Shown here in pieces: positions 17,794-26,792 of a stretch of DNA of 64,000 nucleotides (its first letter is position 1; each line of letters begins with the position of its first letter). The position numbers and the translations under genes are program-made. The stretch is from NCBI GenBank assembly GCA_018817425.1, contig JAHITX010000001.1:1-64000 (forward strand). The letters are read 5' to 3'. Below the pieces are notes generated by a model. That model ran no database searches. It was not told the DNA's origin and saw only the letters and a list, made by a program, of their open reading frames with translations. Source of the DNA: Pseudomonadota bacterium. Its GTDB lineage: Bacteria; Desulfobacterota; Desulfobacteria; Desulfobacterales; RPRI01.

Positions 17794-18870
17794 ATGTGTT
17801 TCAGTGCGTTAAAAATTGGTGATCTTGTTAGTAGTGTTCCAATTATACAGGGTGGTATGGGAGTAGGAATTTCCATGTCCGGACTTGCTTCAGCTGTAGC
17901 TAATGAAGGAGGAATTGGAATAATTGCGACAGCAATGATAGGCATTGATGAACCCGATGTTTCCAAAGACCCGGTGGGGGCAAATATTAGAGCTCTTAAA
18001 CGGGAAATAAGAAAAGCAAGGGCTATGACCAAAGGAATAATCGGCGTTAACATTATGGTGGCATTGACTCACTATGCCGAACTGGTAAAAGCAGCTATTG
18101 AAGAAGCTGTTGATATAATTATTTCAGGTGCAGGTCTTCCTTTGGATCTTCCGGGATACCTTATAGAAGGTGCCAAGACAAAACTTGTGCCGATAGTCTC
18201 TTCTGCACGTGCGGCGAAGCTTTTATGCCAGAAATGGATGTCAAAATACAAGCGTTTGCCGGATGCCTTTGTTGTGGAAGGGCCTAAAGCCGGGGGACAT
18301 CTTGGTTTTAAAAAAGAACAGATAGACGATTCTGACTATGCACTTGAAAAGCTGCTTAAAGAAGTAATCGAAACAATTGGACCAATCGCTGCCAAACATG
18401 GCACTACTATTCCGGTTATAGCGGCAGGTGGTATTTATACTGGTGAAGATATCCGTAAAATGATAGATTTGGGAGCTGCCGGCGTCCAAATGGGAACCAG
18501 GTTTGTAGCTACATTTGAATGTGATGCATCCCCCGCTTTCAAGCAGACTTACTTGGATGCAAAACAGGAAGATCTGATGATAATCAACAGCCCAGTTGGG
18601 CTTCCCGGCCGTGCCATACATAACAAATTTTTGGATGATGTTGAAAATGGGGCAAAAAAACCCTTCAAATGCCCTTATCATTGTATCAAAACATGTGATG
18701 TTGAAAATAGTCCTTATTGCATTGCATTGGCTCTTGCAGGAGCTAAAAGAGGGAAATTTAAAAGCGGCTTTGCTTTTGCAGGTTCCAATGCATATAGAAT
18801 TAACAAGATTGTTTCGGTAAAAGAATTAATTCTGACTTTGCAAACAGAGTATACGCAAACTCAAAGTTGA
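17794..18870 (+). CDS. Nitronate monooxygenase / FabK-like FMN enzyme
   Basis: This 358-residue FMN-binding TIM-barrel protein is of the 2-nitropropane dioxygenase family, which includes nitronate monooxygenases and the enoyl-ACP reductase FabK. Visible motifs are PIIQGGMGVGIS at the N-terminus, VNIMVAL, the GPKAGGHLG loop with the catalytic-position His, VIAAGGIYTGEDI and GVQMGTRF for FMN phosphate. The C-terminal extension has a cysteine cluster (CPYHCIKTCDVENSPYC) not usual in classic members. The start at 17794 follows AAAGGAG; upstream in-frame TTG starts are weaker. It is divergent from the efflux operon. Whether it acts on nitronates or on enoyl thioesters cannot be decided here. Confidence 0.78.
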   Translation: MCFSALKIGDLVSSVPIIQGGMGVGISMSGLASAVANEGGIGIIATAMIGIDEPDVSKDPVGANIRALKREIRKARAMTKGIIGVNIMVALTHYAELVKAAIEEAVDIIISGAGLPLDLPGYLIEGAKTKLVPIVSSARAAKLLCQKWMSKYKRLPDAFVVEGPKAGGHLGFKKEQIDDSDYALEKLLKEVIETIGPIAAKHGTTIPVIAAGGIYTGEDIRKMIDLGAAGVQMGTRFVATFECDASPAFKQTYLDAKQEDLMIINSPVGLPGRAIHNKFLDDVENGAKKPFKCPYHCIKTCDVENSPYCIALALAGAKRGKFKSGFAFAGSNAYRINKIVSVKELILTLQTEYTQTQS

Positions 18871-18951
18871 TGAATTATAAAAAGTCATAATCAGGCCGGT
18901 AAATACAAAAGATTAAAAGCATTTTAAGCGTAATAATATTTTGCAAAGTCA

Positions 18952-19686
18952 TCATGAGTCATTTTCAAAAACATAACCAACTAACCTGATACTTTTGAAA
19001 TATTTTGGCTTTTTTGAGTCAGCTTCAAAATATTTTCTGAACCGGGCAACAAAATTATCAACGGTTCTTGTAGAAACGTTGCCGGTATATCCCCAACCAA
19101 TTTCAAGTATCTTTCTACGCGAAAGTGTTTTTCCTGCGTTTGTTATAAAAAGTTTCAACAGTTTAATTTCCTGTTCCGTTAATGATACCTTTCCGGTTCT
19201 GCATATACCCGTGGATTTTTCAAAATCGATCAGATTATCCCCAAATTTGTAAATTCCAGATGGCAAGTCTCCTGTTTGAACTGCTGCATCTTCTTCTCTT
19301 GACACCCATGAAGCCCTTACAAGCAAGCGTTCAACTCTTAAGAGAAACTCTTCAAGGTTAAATGGTTTTGAAAGATAGTCATCAACTCCACAGGAAAGCC
19401 CCTTGATTTTGTCATGAGCTTCTGCCTTTGCAGACAGTATTAATATCGGAATCCGCTCATCCTCAAGGCGAATATTTTGAAGAACCGATAAACCGTCGAT
19501 TCCCGGAAGCATAATATCAAGCACCACAAGATTTGGTTTCCATTCCTTCCATTCATGTAGCCCGGATATACCGTCTTTAGCTATAACCACATCATACCCC
19601 TGCAAAGAAAGATTCAGCTTAAGTCCTTCAGCTATGTGATTATCGTCTTCTATTACAAGAATTCTTTTATTTCCATGATATTTCAT
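18952..19686 (-). CDS. OmpR-family response regulator
   Basis: This 244-residue regulator has a receiver domain (about 8-120) with the acidic pair in VIEDDNH, phospho-acceptor Asp57 in VVLDIMLPG and the conserved Lys in LSKPF. A C-terminal OmpR-type winged helix (about 150-240) shows LTEQEIKLLKLF and RTVDNFVARFRKYF. The start at 19686 is chosen since it gives a normal receiver N-terminus and avoids overlap with the kinase gene. It lies 28 bases downstream of the histidine kinase, its probable partner. Target genes are unknown. Confidence 0.88.
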   Translation of the reverse strand: MKYHGNKRILVIEDDNHIAEGLKLNLSLQGYDVVIAKDGISGLHEWKEWKPNLVVLDIMLPGIDGLSVLQNIRLEDERIPILILSAKAEAHDKIKGLSCGVDDYLSKPFNLEEFLLRVERLLVRASWVSREEDAAVQTGDLPSGIYKFGDNLIDFEKSTGICRTGKVSLTEQEIKLLKLFITNAGKTLSRRKILEIGWGYTGNVSTRTVDNFVARFRKYFEADSKKPKYFKSIRLVGYVFENDS

Positions 19687-19714
19687 AAAGGCACTTTTTA
19701 TATTTTTTGGAAAA

Positions 19715-20668
19715 TCATATCTCTTTATATGGTAGTTTGAGTGTAAAAACAGAACCCTTTCCGATTCCTTTGCTTTCGGCAACTACTTTTCCATTATGTA
19801 TTCGAGCTATATTTTTAACAAGATAAAGTCCAAGACCGTTTCCCTTAGCTGTCATATCTTTGTACTGACCAACCTGGTAAAATTTTCTAAATATTTTTTT
19901 GATCTGAATATTTTCAATTCCAATTCCATTATCCTCAAATTTTATGTGCAGCATATTACCATGCAAATCAAAAGAAATGTCTATTTTCGGTACTTTTGAA
20001 TCATTATATTTAACCGCATTTGTCAAAAGATTCATAAGAAGCATTTCAAAAAGATATGTATTTATCAAATAAACAAAATGTTTATCAGATGAACTGTGAA
20101 CAGATATTCTGCATTCCGGAAAAAGATGCTCATTAGCATTGCAAAATGTTTCAACTGCGACTACAAGATCGGTTTTAATGAAATCCCCCTGATAGTTATT
20201 ACTCTCAATCCCGGCAAGGTCAAGTATACGTCCTAAATTGTCAGAAAGCCTTACAACATCAAGTATCATATAATTAATATACTTTAGTTGCTCAGCTCTT
20301 GACAGCTCATGTTTGGAAAGAGTTTCAAGAAAAAGTTTTAAAGAAGTTACAGGTGTTTTAAGCTCGTGAGTGAAGTTATTAATAAAATTTTGCTGAATTC
20401 TGTATAACTGGTATGTTTTCAGATTATACATAAAAATTGTAAATATTCCCAGAAGGATAATTCCTACAAGAACAGATAAAACCATAATAACAAGCCATGT
20501 GTGTGATTCCAAAACAACCGATGGTTCAATGTTAAATCTGGTAACTAAGGTCTTAAGCCCCGAGCTGACCCTGATATACCAGTATATATACAAAAAAAGA
20601 GACGCGGCCAGCGCCATGACGGATAAGAGAAAAACAATAATCGGATAAAACCATTTTGATTGATCCAT
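19715..20668 (-). CDS. Membrane sensor histidine kinase
   Basis: This 317-residue kinase has two membrane helices (about 7-32 and 58-82) with a short ~25-residue periplasmic loop. A HisKA domain follows with His101 in FTHELKTP, then an ATPase domain with NLLTNAVKYN (N box), EDNGIGI (G1) and GNGLGLYLVK (G2). The tiny sensory loop suggests it senses the membrane itself or works with an accessory protein. It is followed by the OmpR-type regulator. No HAMP domain was recognised between TM2 and the H box. Confidence 0.9.
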   Translation of the reverse strand: MDQSKWFYPIIVFLLSVMALAASLFLYIYWYIRVSSGLKTLVTRFNIEPSVVLESHTWLVIMVLSVLVGIILLGIFTIFMYNLKTYQLYRIQQNFINNFTHELKTPVTSLKLFLETLSKHELSRAEQLKYINYMILDVVRLSDNLGRILDLAGIESNNYQGDFIKTDLVVAVETFCNANEHLFPECRISVHSSSDKHFVYLINTYLFEMLLMNLLTNAVKYNDSKVPKIDISFDLHGNMLHIKFEDNGIGIENIQIKKIFRKFYQVGQYKDMTAKGNGLGLYLVKNIARIHNGKVVAESKGIGKGSVFTLKLPYKEI

Positions 20669-21077
20669 AATATGAACTGCTATAATAACTTAAAGAAAAA
20701 GTCAATTTTTTAATAGTGTTATAGGCTTTTAATCTATATACAGCTAAAGAATTTATAACAATATATGGCAAGTTTTTTCCATTATCAGATTAAAATATTG
20801 ATCATAAAAAGGGATTGTAATAACTACTATTAGCATCTATTAAGCCCGAGTATATGTGTGAAGTGTCAGAAAGAAATAAGAATTCATGAAGTTGTAGTCG
20901 CAGCTGATTCTTTATCTTCACAGAAAATCGTATCGGATAATAATGCTTTAAAAATTGAAATTATAAAAATGCTATCTTCAGTATCTGAAAAACTTGATAC
21001 GGAAGTTGATAACTACCAGAAAATAATTGAAGCAATCCTTAGCTATTGGAGCCAAAACGAAGGAATAAATAGAGCAT
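20669..21077. other. Intergenic region with a doubtful small ORF
   Basis: Between the divergent kinase and thioredoxin-fold genes there is AT-rich sequence. From a GTG at 20858 a plus-strand frame runs to 21184 (108 codons); its first ~70 codons read like an acidic helical protein (KIEIIKMLSSVSEKLDTE), but the last third overlaps the next gene in another frame. No good ribosome binding site precedes it. It may be a small protein gene or chance. Confidence 0.35.
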
Positions 21078-22067
21078 ATGAAGCAAATCTCACCCCAGGA
21101 CGAAGAAATCATCCGCCAATGGTCGGATATACAAACATCTCCGACTTTTCTCAATGTTGTCGGAGGAGAAGGCCTTGCCGGTGAAATGCTTGTTCAGTTT
21201 TGTGATGAATTCAAAGTATTGGCGCCGGTTGTACAAATCCGCAAAGAGCAGGAAGAACCTTTTGCGGCACCTGCCATTATTATTGGTAGACATAAGAATA
21301 TTGCCTATCAGGCGCTTCCCGAAGGTAAAGAACTATTGCCTTTTCTTGAGGCATTAAGTGCTGCGGCTAATCCAGGCACATTGCCCAAATATGATTTTGG
21401 TTTCTCAACCCGAATCGAACTTCCGGCGCATCTTGCCGCCTTTATTGCTCAGCAGTGTCCTTACTGCCCTCAAGTAGTTACTCAGGTTTTGTGTCTGGCT
21501 GAAGAAAACCCGCTTCTTCGGCTGACCATTATCGATGGGGTTCTGTTTGGAAATCTGGCTGAAGAGCGGGGTATTCGTTCAGTGCCCACACTAATCCTTG
21601 ATAATGAAATCCGCTGGACCGGCCAGATCAATATCGAAGAGGTAGTCCGGCAGTGCGTACGGCGCGACCCTGCCCAACTTTCAACCGATACATTAAGGCA
21701 AATAATTGAAAACTCCGATGCTGCCCGCGTAGCATCAATGATGTGCAGCAGTAACAGAATCTTTCCTGCTTTCATAGATCTTCTGGTTCATGAGCGCTGG
21801 TCGGTTCGTCTGGGTGCCATGGTTACCGTGGAATATCTTGCAGAAGAATCCCCCGATCTGGCCGCTCAGTTATTCGCACCGCTTCAGAAGCGTTTCACAG
21901 ATCTTGATGCATCGGTACAAGGTGATTTAGTGCAGGTTCTGGCGCAACTCAAAAACAAGGAAATAAAAGAATATCTTCAGACAATCGTATGTAGTGATTG
22001 TGCTGAATCTGTACGGGAAGCAGCTACCGAGGAGCTTGAAACTTTGAAGAAAATAGGTGAGCTATAA
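21078..22067 (+). CDS. Thioredoxin-fold protein with C-terminal HEAT-like repeats
   Basis: The 329-residue product begins with two tandem thioredoxin folds like those of PDO/AhpF N-terminal domains. The first (about 1-100) lacks a CxxC. The second has the redox motif Cys127-Pro-Tyr-Cys130 and a cis-Pro in SVPTL. From about residue 200 the chain is helical with HEAT-like repeats (VHERWSVRLGAMVTVEYLAEE, DLVQVLAQLKNKEIKEYL). A cytosolic thiol-disulfide role with a protein-docking tail is likely. The ribosome binding site is weak (AAGGA too far). It is convergent with an ISAs1 fossil. Confidence 0.75.
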   Translation: MKQISPQDEEIIRQWSDIQTSPTFLNVVGGEGLAGEMLVQFCDEFKVLAPVVQIRKEQEEPFAAPAIIIGRHKNIAYQALPEGKELLPFLEALSAAANPGTLPKYDFGFSTRIELPAHLAAFIAQQCPYCPQVVTQVLCLAEENPLLRLTIIDGVLFGNLAEERGIRSVPTLILDNEIRWTGQINIEEVVRQCVRRDPAQLSTDTLRQIIENSDAARVASMMCSSNRIFPAFIDLLVHERWSVRLGAMVTVEYLAEESPDLAAQLFAPLQKRFTDLDASVQGDLVQVLAQLKNKEIKEYLQTIVCSDCAESVREAATEELETLKKIGEL

Positions 22068-22102
22068 TTGCCCTTTAGTTTTAAATAGGAAATGAGATTA
22101 CA

Positions 22103-22368
22103 ATGTTGCTATGTCCACTAAGAAATAACGAGGATCAATATTTTTTAAATGGTAGGGTAGCCAACATATCTCATCTTCCCGGAAAGAAACATCTAATACC
22201 CAATGAAGGCTATTTTCAATACCCCAATGACTACGGACGGCATTGCCAAATTTTTTTGCATCATTTGCTATGCTGCAAATGTAATAGCTTGTGTCTTCTG
22301 TTTACTCTTCTTGGATCTTTTACCTGTTTAAAATACTGGACTATTGTTGGAACTTCCTCTTTTGGCAT
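22103..22368 (-). pseudogene. ISAs1-family transposase fossil with a large internal deletion
   Basis: The minus strand from an ATG at 22368, preceded by a GAGGT ribosome binding site, encodes the ISAs1 N-terminal motif (YFKQVKDPRRVNRRHKLL). The frame then shifts straight into the conserved C-terminal motif (YYICSIANDAKKFGNAV then RSHWGIENSLHWVLDVSF). Intact ISAs1 transposases are several hundred residues long, so the middle, with most of the DDE domain, is gone. After the FRED motif the sequence no longer resembles the family. It is not functional. The plus-strand ORF at this place is a shadow. Confidence 0.72.
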
Positions 22369-22376
22369 TTTGACCT

Positions 22377-22409
22377 CCGGCTGATAAAATTTGTAATATT
22401 ATCAGCCGG
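22377..22409. repeat. 11-bp perfect inverted repeat upstream of the ISAs1 fossil
   Basis: CCGGCTGATAA (22377-22387) pairs with TTATCAGCCGG (22399-22409) around an 11-base AT-rich loop. It lies directly upstream of the fossil transposase start and may belong to the element's end or leader. From 22410 to 22717 only AT-rich non-coding sequence was seen. Confidence 0.5.
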
Positions 22410-22717
22410 TAGCATATAAGAAAAAGTCTGGAATTGTTCAACAATTATAGTAATTTATATGCATCCAACTATTCAACTTGGTTTTTTAGGTTTACATCCC
22501 TTAAAATATTAAATTCTAAATGCGGTTACCCTGATTATGATCTAATTATATTGGTTGCATGGTTTTGTTTAAATGCTGTATGAATATTTCATTATATTAT
22601 ACGCTTTTATTATTTTTCTTAATATAAGGCCAAAGATGTTAAGTGCAAACAATGATAGCTTATGAGCTTATTGATTTTTTAAGTTTGCAAAATAATCTTT
22701 TATTCCAAGCAGGTATT

Positions 22718-23659
22718 ATGAGTCTCAAGGATTCTATGTCTGAAAATAAAAAAAGACATCCATATATAATTAAAAATCTTAAATTGCGTTCAAAAATAAT
22801 ACAGGAGATACGTCAGTTTTTTAACAATCGAGAGTATCTTGAAGTGGAAACTCCGTGTAGAATTCCGGCACCCGCCCCCGAAGCTTATATAGAGGCCTTT
22901 GAATCGAATGAATATTTTCTTCAAACTTCTCCCGAATTGTATATGAAAAGACTTCTTGCTTCAGGCTATCCTAAAATATTTCAGATATGCAGATGTTTCA
23001 GGAAACATGAAAGAGGCGCCAGGCATCTTCCTGAGTTTACAATGCTTGAATGGTATTGTTCGGACTCGAATTATTTTGATATGATGAATGAAAGCGAAGC
23101 TCTTATTAAGCATGTCGCCTGCAAATTGGGATTTGAAAAAACCTTAATTTATCAAGGAAAAAGCATCAACATAGATAAACCTTGGGAAAGAATAACAGTT
23201 TCAAAAGCATTTCAAAAGTACGCCTCCATATCCATTGAGAAAGCTTTGTCGGACGATCTGTTTGATGAAACAATAGCCCAGATCGAGCATAAATTAGGAA
23301 CAGATGTACCGGTTTTTATTTATGACTACCCGGCTTCCTGCGGTGCTCTTGCCAAGCTGAAATCTTCAAACAGCCTGCTTGCCGAACGATTTGAACTCTA
23401 TATTTGCGGAATAGAACTGTGTAATGCTTTTACGGAACTTACTGACCCGGTTGAACAAAGAAGGCGGTTTGAAAAAGAACTTAAATTACGTAAAAAGGCC
23501 GGCCTTAAAGCATATCCAATGCCCGAAAAATTTCTTGAGTCACTTTCACATATGCCCGAAGCATCGGGGAATGCTTTAGGATTGGACAGACTTGTAATGT
23601 TCTTTGCAAATGCCAAATCTATTGATGATGTAATTGCTTTTACCCCTGAAGAGCTTTAG
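22718..23659 (+). CDS. epmA: EpmA/GenX, elongation factor P beta-lysyltransferase-like protein
   Basis: The product (about 313 residues) is a lysyl-tRNA synthetase-like class-II enzyme lacking the anticodon-binding domain, as in EpmA (PoxA/GenX). Motif 1 is at REYLEVETP, motif 2 at FRKHERGARHLPEFTMLEW, and motif 3 near the end at GNALGLDRLVMFF. In E. coli EpmA attaches beta-lysine to EF-P Lys34. Neither efp nor epmB is in this window. The start is uncertain: ATG 22718 gives the usual length, ATG 22736 has AAGGA closer upstream, and an in-frame extension to 22643 looks non-native. Confidence 0.85.
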   Translation: MSLKDSMSENKKRHPYIIKNLKLRSKIIQEIRQFFNNREYLEVETPCRIPAPAPEAYIEAFESNEYFLQTSPELYMKRLLASGYPKIFQICRCFRKHERGARHLPEFTMLEWYCSDSNYFDMMNESEALIKHVACKLGFEKTLIYQGKSINIDKPWERITVSKAFQKYASISIEKALSDDLFDETIAQIEHKLGTDVPVFIYDYPASCGALAKLKSSNSLLAERFELYICGIELCNAFTELTDPVEQRRRFEKELKLRKKAGLKAYPMPEKFLESLSHMPEASGNALGLDRLVMFFANAKSIDDVIAFTPEEL

Positions 23660-23696
23660 GTTTTATATTACAACAGGCCGCTCACATATAAATGCA

Positions 23697-23734
23697 TAAC
23701 AACCATAGCGTTTTTCAAAACGCTATGGTTGTTA
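23697..23734. terminator. Bidirectional terminator, near-perfect 18-bp inverted repeat
   Basis: Positions 23697-23714 and 23717-23734 are complementary (core AACCATAGCGTTTT), separated by two bases, giving in practice a ~16-bp stem with a small loop. It lies between epmA and the convergent secreted-protein gene. Confidence 0.75.
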
Positions 23735-23755
23735 CAATCTAATCTTTGACTTTAT

Positions 23756-24322
23756 TTAGGAAGAAGTGACGTTAAAATTTCTCAGAATCCCAACAAAGCC
23801 AAGGAGGCCCGCTCCAAACAGAAATACTGTAGAAGGAATGGGAACGGCAGAAGTTGTACGGTTAAAAGTTAACTCGTCAAGATTCGAAAGGGTTGGATAG
23901 GACCAGTCGCCAGAATCAAAGTTTAGATAGCTGCCGAAAACCTTGCCAGTGCTTGTATACGCCAAATATGCTAGCTCCAATGTGTCTTCCGTAGTTCCGG
24001 TGAAAGAAAAAAGCCAGGTAAAGTCTCTGATACCTTTAATATTGGTGGCCACAACATAATCAGAATTCGGCCTCTCTACCGTCCATGTGCCTGGTGAGAA
24101 ATTGCTCATACCAGTACCTTCAAAGTCACTCGTTCCATTTATTTTAAATACTTCGATTCCTGTTATTTTATAGCTTTTGCCACCGTAAACTCCGTTTTCG
24201 TTAAACTCCTGAGACCACGATGCAAATAATGATGTGCTCCAAAGACATATTAATAAAACTGAGATGAAACAAATAACTGTTTTCTGCATTCGTATTTCTG
24301 TTCTATTTAATATTTTCTTCAT
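23756..24322 (-). CDS. Secreted protein with PEP-CTERM-like sorting tail
   Basis: This 188-residue protein has a signal peptide (about residues 1-34) and a body rich in aromatic, Gly and Thr residues, apparently beta-structured. The C-terminal tail has VPIPST, a hydrophobic helix (VFLFGAGLLGFVGI) and a short basic end. This is the tripartite layout of PEP-CTERM/VPxPS sorting signals processed by exosortases and tied to exopolysaccharide export. No exosortase is in the window, though a polysaccharide locus begins at 60.9 kb. AGGAGG precedes the ATG. The body matches no family I recognise. Confidence 0.72.
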   Translation of the reverse strand: MKKILNRTEIRMQKTVICFISVLLICLWSTSLFASWSQEFNENGVYGGKSYKITGIEVFKINGTSDFEGTGMSNFSPGTWTVERPNSDYVVATNIKGIRDFTWLFSFTGTTEDTLELAYLAYTSTGKVFGSYLNFDSGDWSYPTLSNLDELTFNRTTSAVPIPSTVFLFGAGLLGFVGILRNFNVTSS

Positions 24323-24785
24323 ATTATCTCCTCCTGCAATGATTTCGGGTTTGATTTTCTTTTTTTTATTAGTTTTGTGTTTCTTATCATTGCAGCTAGC
24401 ATGCCATATAGATTTTAATGCATATAAAAATATATATTATAAGAATAATTTAATATTGCACATAGCTATAAAATATGTTGAAAAGGATTAAAAAACCTAT
24501 AAAACAAGATAATTATACTGTTACTATTAAATTGTTATTTGCCATACCATGCTCTAAAAAATATTTTGATGTTTCTTTTTTTGAGCTGTAAGAAGCTATA
24601 GCAAGACCTGCGTTATCTACAAATTTTTGGTACTGTCAGCACTTTTTGTAGCCATGCAGCATTTTTTGTAGGCGCCATTTATGGCAAAAACTCCATCTAT
24701 ACATTTCTGGTTGGTTGGTTTTCTGTGGTGAGGCTTCTTTTTAACAAAGGCCAAGATATGTTGGCGGGAAATGTAAATTTTGATT
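24323..24785. other. Intergenic region with a short tandem repeat
   Basis: This 463-base AT-rich stretch has no convincing gene. Two near-identical 15-mers with a 20-base period occur at 24637-24651 and 24657-24671 (CAGCA[C/T]TTTTTGTAG). Their meaning is unknown. Confidence 0.45.
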
Positions 24786-25145
24786 TTATTTTTTCACAAA
24801 AAGATATGCTGCAAGGCCAATGAGTATTAATGCAAATATTTTTTTAAAATTAGCGGTGGACACATGCTCAACCAATCTTGCTCCGATCTGAGCTCCAATA
24901 ATTCCACCGATACCTAAAAGAATTCCAATTTTATAGTCCACATTTAAAAGTTTATTGTGAGCTAAAAGCGCTGACATTGAAATAATAAGTATTGCAAGAA
25001 ATGAAGTGCCGACTGCCTTTTGTGCGGTATAGCCCAGAAATAATAATAATGGAATCATAAGGAACCCACCTCCAAGGCCGGTAAACGAAGCTCCTATACC
25101 CACAATAATTCCACTTGCGATCAACAGCAACATGTTCATATTCAT
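24786..25145 (-). CDS. Half-size TauE/SafE-family membrane protein
   Basis: This 119-residue protein has about four hydrophobic helices and matches one half of the TauE/SafE (sulfite or organosulfonate exporter) family: GASFTGLGGGFLMIPLLL near the N-terminus and GILLGIGGIIGAQIGARL later. Typical members have two such halves (~250 residues). The frame is complete with a ribosome binding site (AAAGGA), so it is probably not a broken gene. Such half-size proteins may work as dimers. The substrate is unknown. Confidence 0.75.
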   Translation of the reverse strand: MNMNMLLLIASGIIVGIGASFTGLGGGFLMIPLLLFLGYTAQKAVGTSFLAILIISMSALLAHNKLLNVDYKIGILLGIGGIIGAQIGARLVEHVSTANFKKIFALILIGLAAYLFVKK

Positions 25146-25210
25146 ATATTTATTCCTTTACTATTTTTCATTTTACAGATTTCAGCAATCCTTTCCGCAA
25201 TAATTATACT

Positions 25211-26680
25211 CTATAAGGCATCTAATTCGCTTTTTGCCATCTGAGCTTCAGTGGAGCCGGAATATTTAGAACAAAGAACTTTTAGGCATTTCTTATGTTT
25301 ATCATAATTTTTCTTTATTTTATAACTATTGGCAAGTTTTAGCAAAAGCATTGCCAAACCGGGTAAATCCGGTTTTTTATTTAAAAACATGGCCAGAATG
25401 CCCTCGGCTTTTTCCGGATAGCCATAAGTTGAAAATATTGAGATTAAGCGCAGATATACCTCTGTAGACAACTTGGGCTGTTTAGCATGTTTGATATATT
25501 CACCATACACTTCTACAATCATATCATGCTTAAATCCATCTTTCGACAGAAGTAAAAGCAGCCGCTCTGCCACTGTATGGAATTGAATATCTTCGGCATT
25601 AATTTTATGAATATCAAACAGATGCTTTAAAGCTACTATATGATTCGGATCTTTTTTTAATACATCATTTAGTAAGTCTGCGCCTTTTTCCATCTCTAAT
25701 TGACGTATATGTTCCAACGCCTTTTCTAATAAAGGAGATATTTCGTCTTCAGTTTCCGGCTCAAGAGCTTCTGCTTTATAAAATCCAAGGTATCTTTTAT
25801 TGATAAAACCCAATAATGCACCTGATAGTATACCGCCAACATGGGCAAGGTATGCGACATGCCTTTCTTCGCTGAATGCAATCTTATACACTTCACTTCC
25901 TAACCACAAAGGCAAAAGCCATATAGCTTTCATTTGGACATAATTAAAATAAACGCCAATGGTAAAAAACATCTTAACGCGTTTTTTACCGTATAATACC
26001 GTAAAAGCTCCCATTAATCCGGCAATTGCACCAGATGCCCCGACAAGAGGGATTGTAGAACCCATATTCCAAAGCCAAAACATGGCTACAGCACCAAGTC
26101 CTGTTACAATATATGTGGTGAAATAATAAATTCGCCCACATCCCATCTCTATCATACATCCGATAAGCCACAGAAAAATCATGTTTCCAAATAGATGCCC
26201 CATTCCACCGTGGAGAAACATGTGCGTAAATAATGATATTACATCCGGATGGGCGGGTTTGAATCCAAATCTTATCGATACAATATTTGACAGTCTATGT
26301 TTATATTCATCTCTAAGATTCTTCCATTCAAGGTACACCGGGTCATTCGGTGTTATAATTTCTTCGTGTTCAAGCATCTCCATGAATGCCTCATCCTGGT
26401 ACATTTCTATAAATATGCTTCGAAGCTTTTGCTGCCGGAATTGAGCATTAAGCTTTTCTATAGAAGCCTTCTCTTCCGGCATATGTTTGTAATCAATATA
26501 TTTTAATATTTCTATATCAGCCAATTCTGATTCAAAATAGAAAGCCTCGGCTGCCATATATTGCTTGTCTTCATTAAATTGAACCAGAAAAAACACAATA
26601 CAGTTAATAATGATAAGAGCTATGGTTACAACCGGGGGATTGCGTAAACTCATTTTGCCTGTCAAAGGAATGATCAACAT
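25211..26680 (-). CDS. Rhomboid-family intramembrane protease with TPR tail
   Basis: This 489-residue protein has a rhomboid core: TM1 at about 15-33, then HGGMGHLFGNMIFL with the family His/Asn, the nucleophile Ser216 in GASGAIAGL, and the catalytic His280 in YLAHVGG. An insertion of about 100 charged residues sits between TM1 and TM2. After the last helix (about residue 295) a soluble region of about 190 residues with TPR-like helices follows (LEKALEHIRQLEMEKGADLLNDVLKKDPN). It should cleave membrane proteins; the TPR part may recruit substrates or partners. It is downstream of a gene with zinc finger, membrane helices and TPR repeats. Confidence 0.88.
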   Translation of the reverse strand: MLIIPLTGKMSLRNPPVVTIALIIINCIVFFLVQFNEDKQYMAAEAFYFESELADIEILKYIDYKHMPEEKASIEKLNAQFRQQKLRSIFIEMYQDEAFMEMLEHEEIITPNDPVYLEWKNLRDEYKHRLSNIVSIRFGFKPAHPDVISLFTHMFLHGGMGHLFGNMIFLWLIGCMIEMGCGRIYYFTTYIVTGLGAVAMFWLWNMGSTIPLVGASGAIAGLMGAFTVLYGKKRVKMFFTIGVYFNYVQMKAIWLLPLWLGSEVYKIAFSEERHVAYLAHVGGILSGALLGFINKRYLGFYKAEALEPETEDEISPLLEKALEHIRQLEMEKGADLLNDVLKKDPNHIVALKHLFDIHKINAEDIQFHTVAERLLLLLSKDGFKHDMIVEVYGEYIKHAKQPKLSTEVYLRLISIFSTYGYPEKAEGILAMFLNKKPDLPGLAMLLLKLANSYKIKKNYDKHKKCLKVLCSKYSGSTEAQMAKSELDAL

Positions 26681-26792
26681 AATTTAACTTCCCTTTAGAA
26701 AAATGCGCTGTTTCGTTTGAATCAAATGTAATTTGTACTTGCAGTAATTGGGTAACATATCAGTTTTTATCTTTCAAAGCTTAAAAGCACCT

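Noticed and set aside
22103-22384. Plus-strand 93-codon frame
   Set aside because: It is antisense to the ISAs1 transposase fossil.
24786-25145. TauE/SafE protein as a truncated pseudogene
   Set aside because: The frame has its own start with ribosome binding site and a natural stop, and half-size family members are known, so truncation is not needed to explain it.
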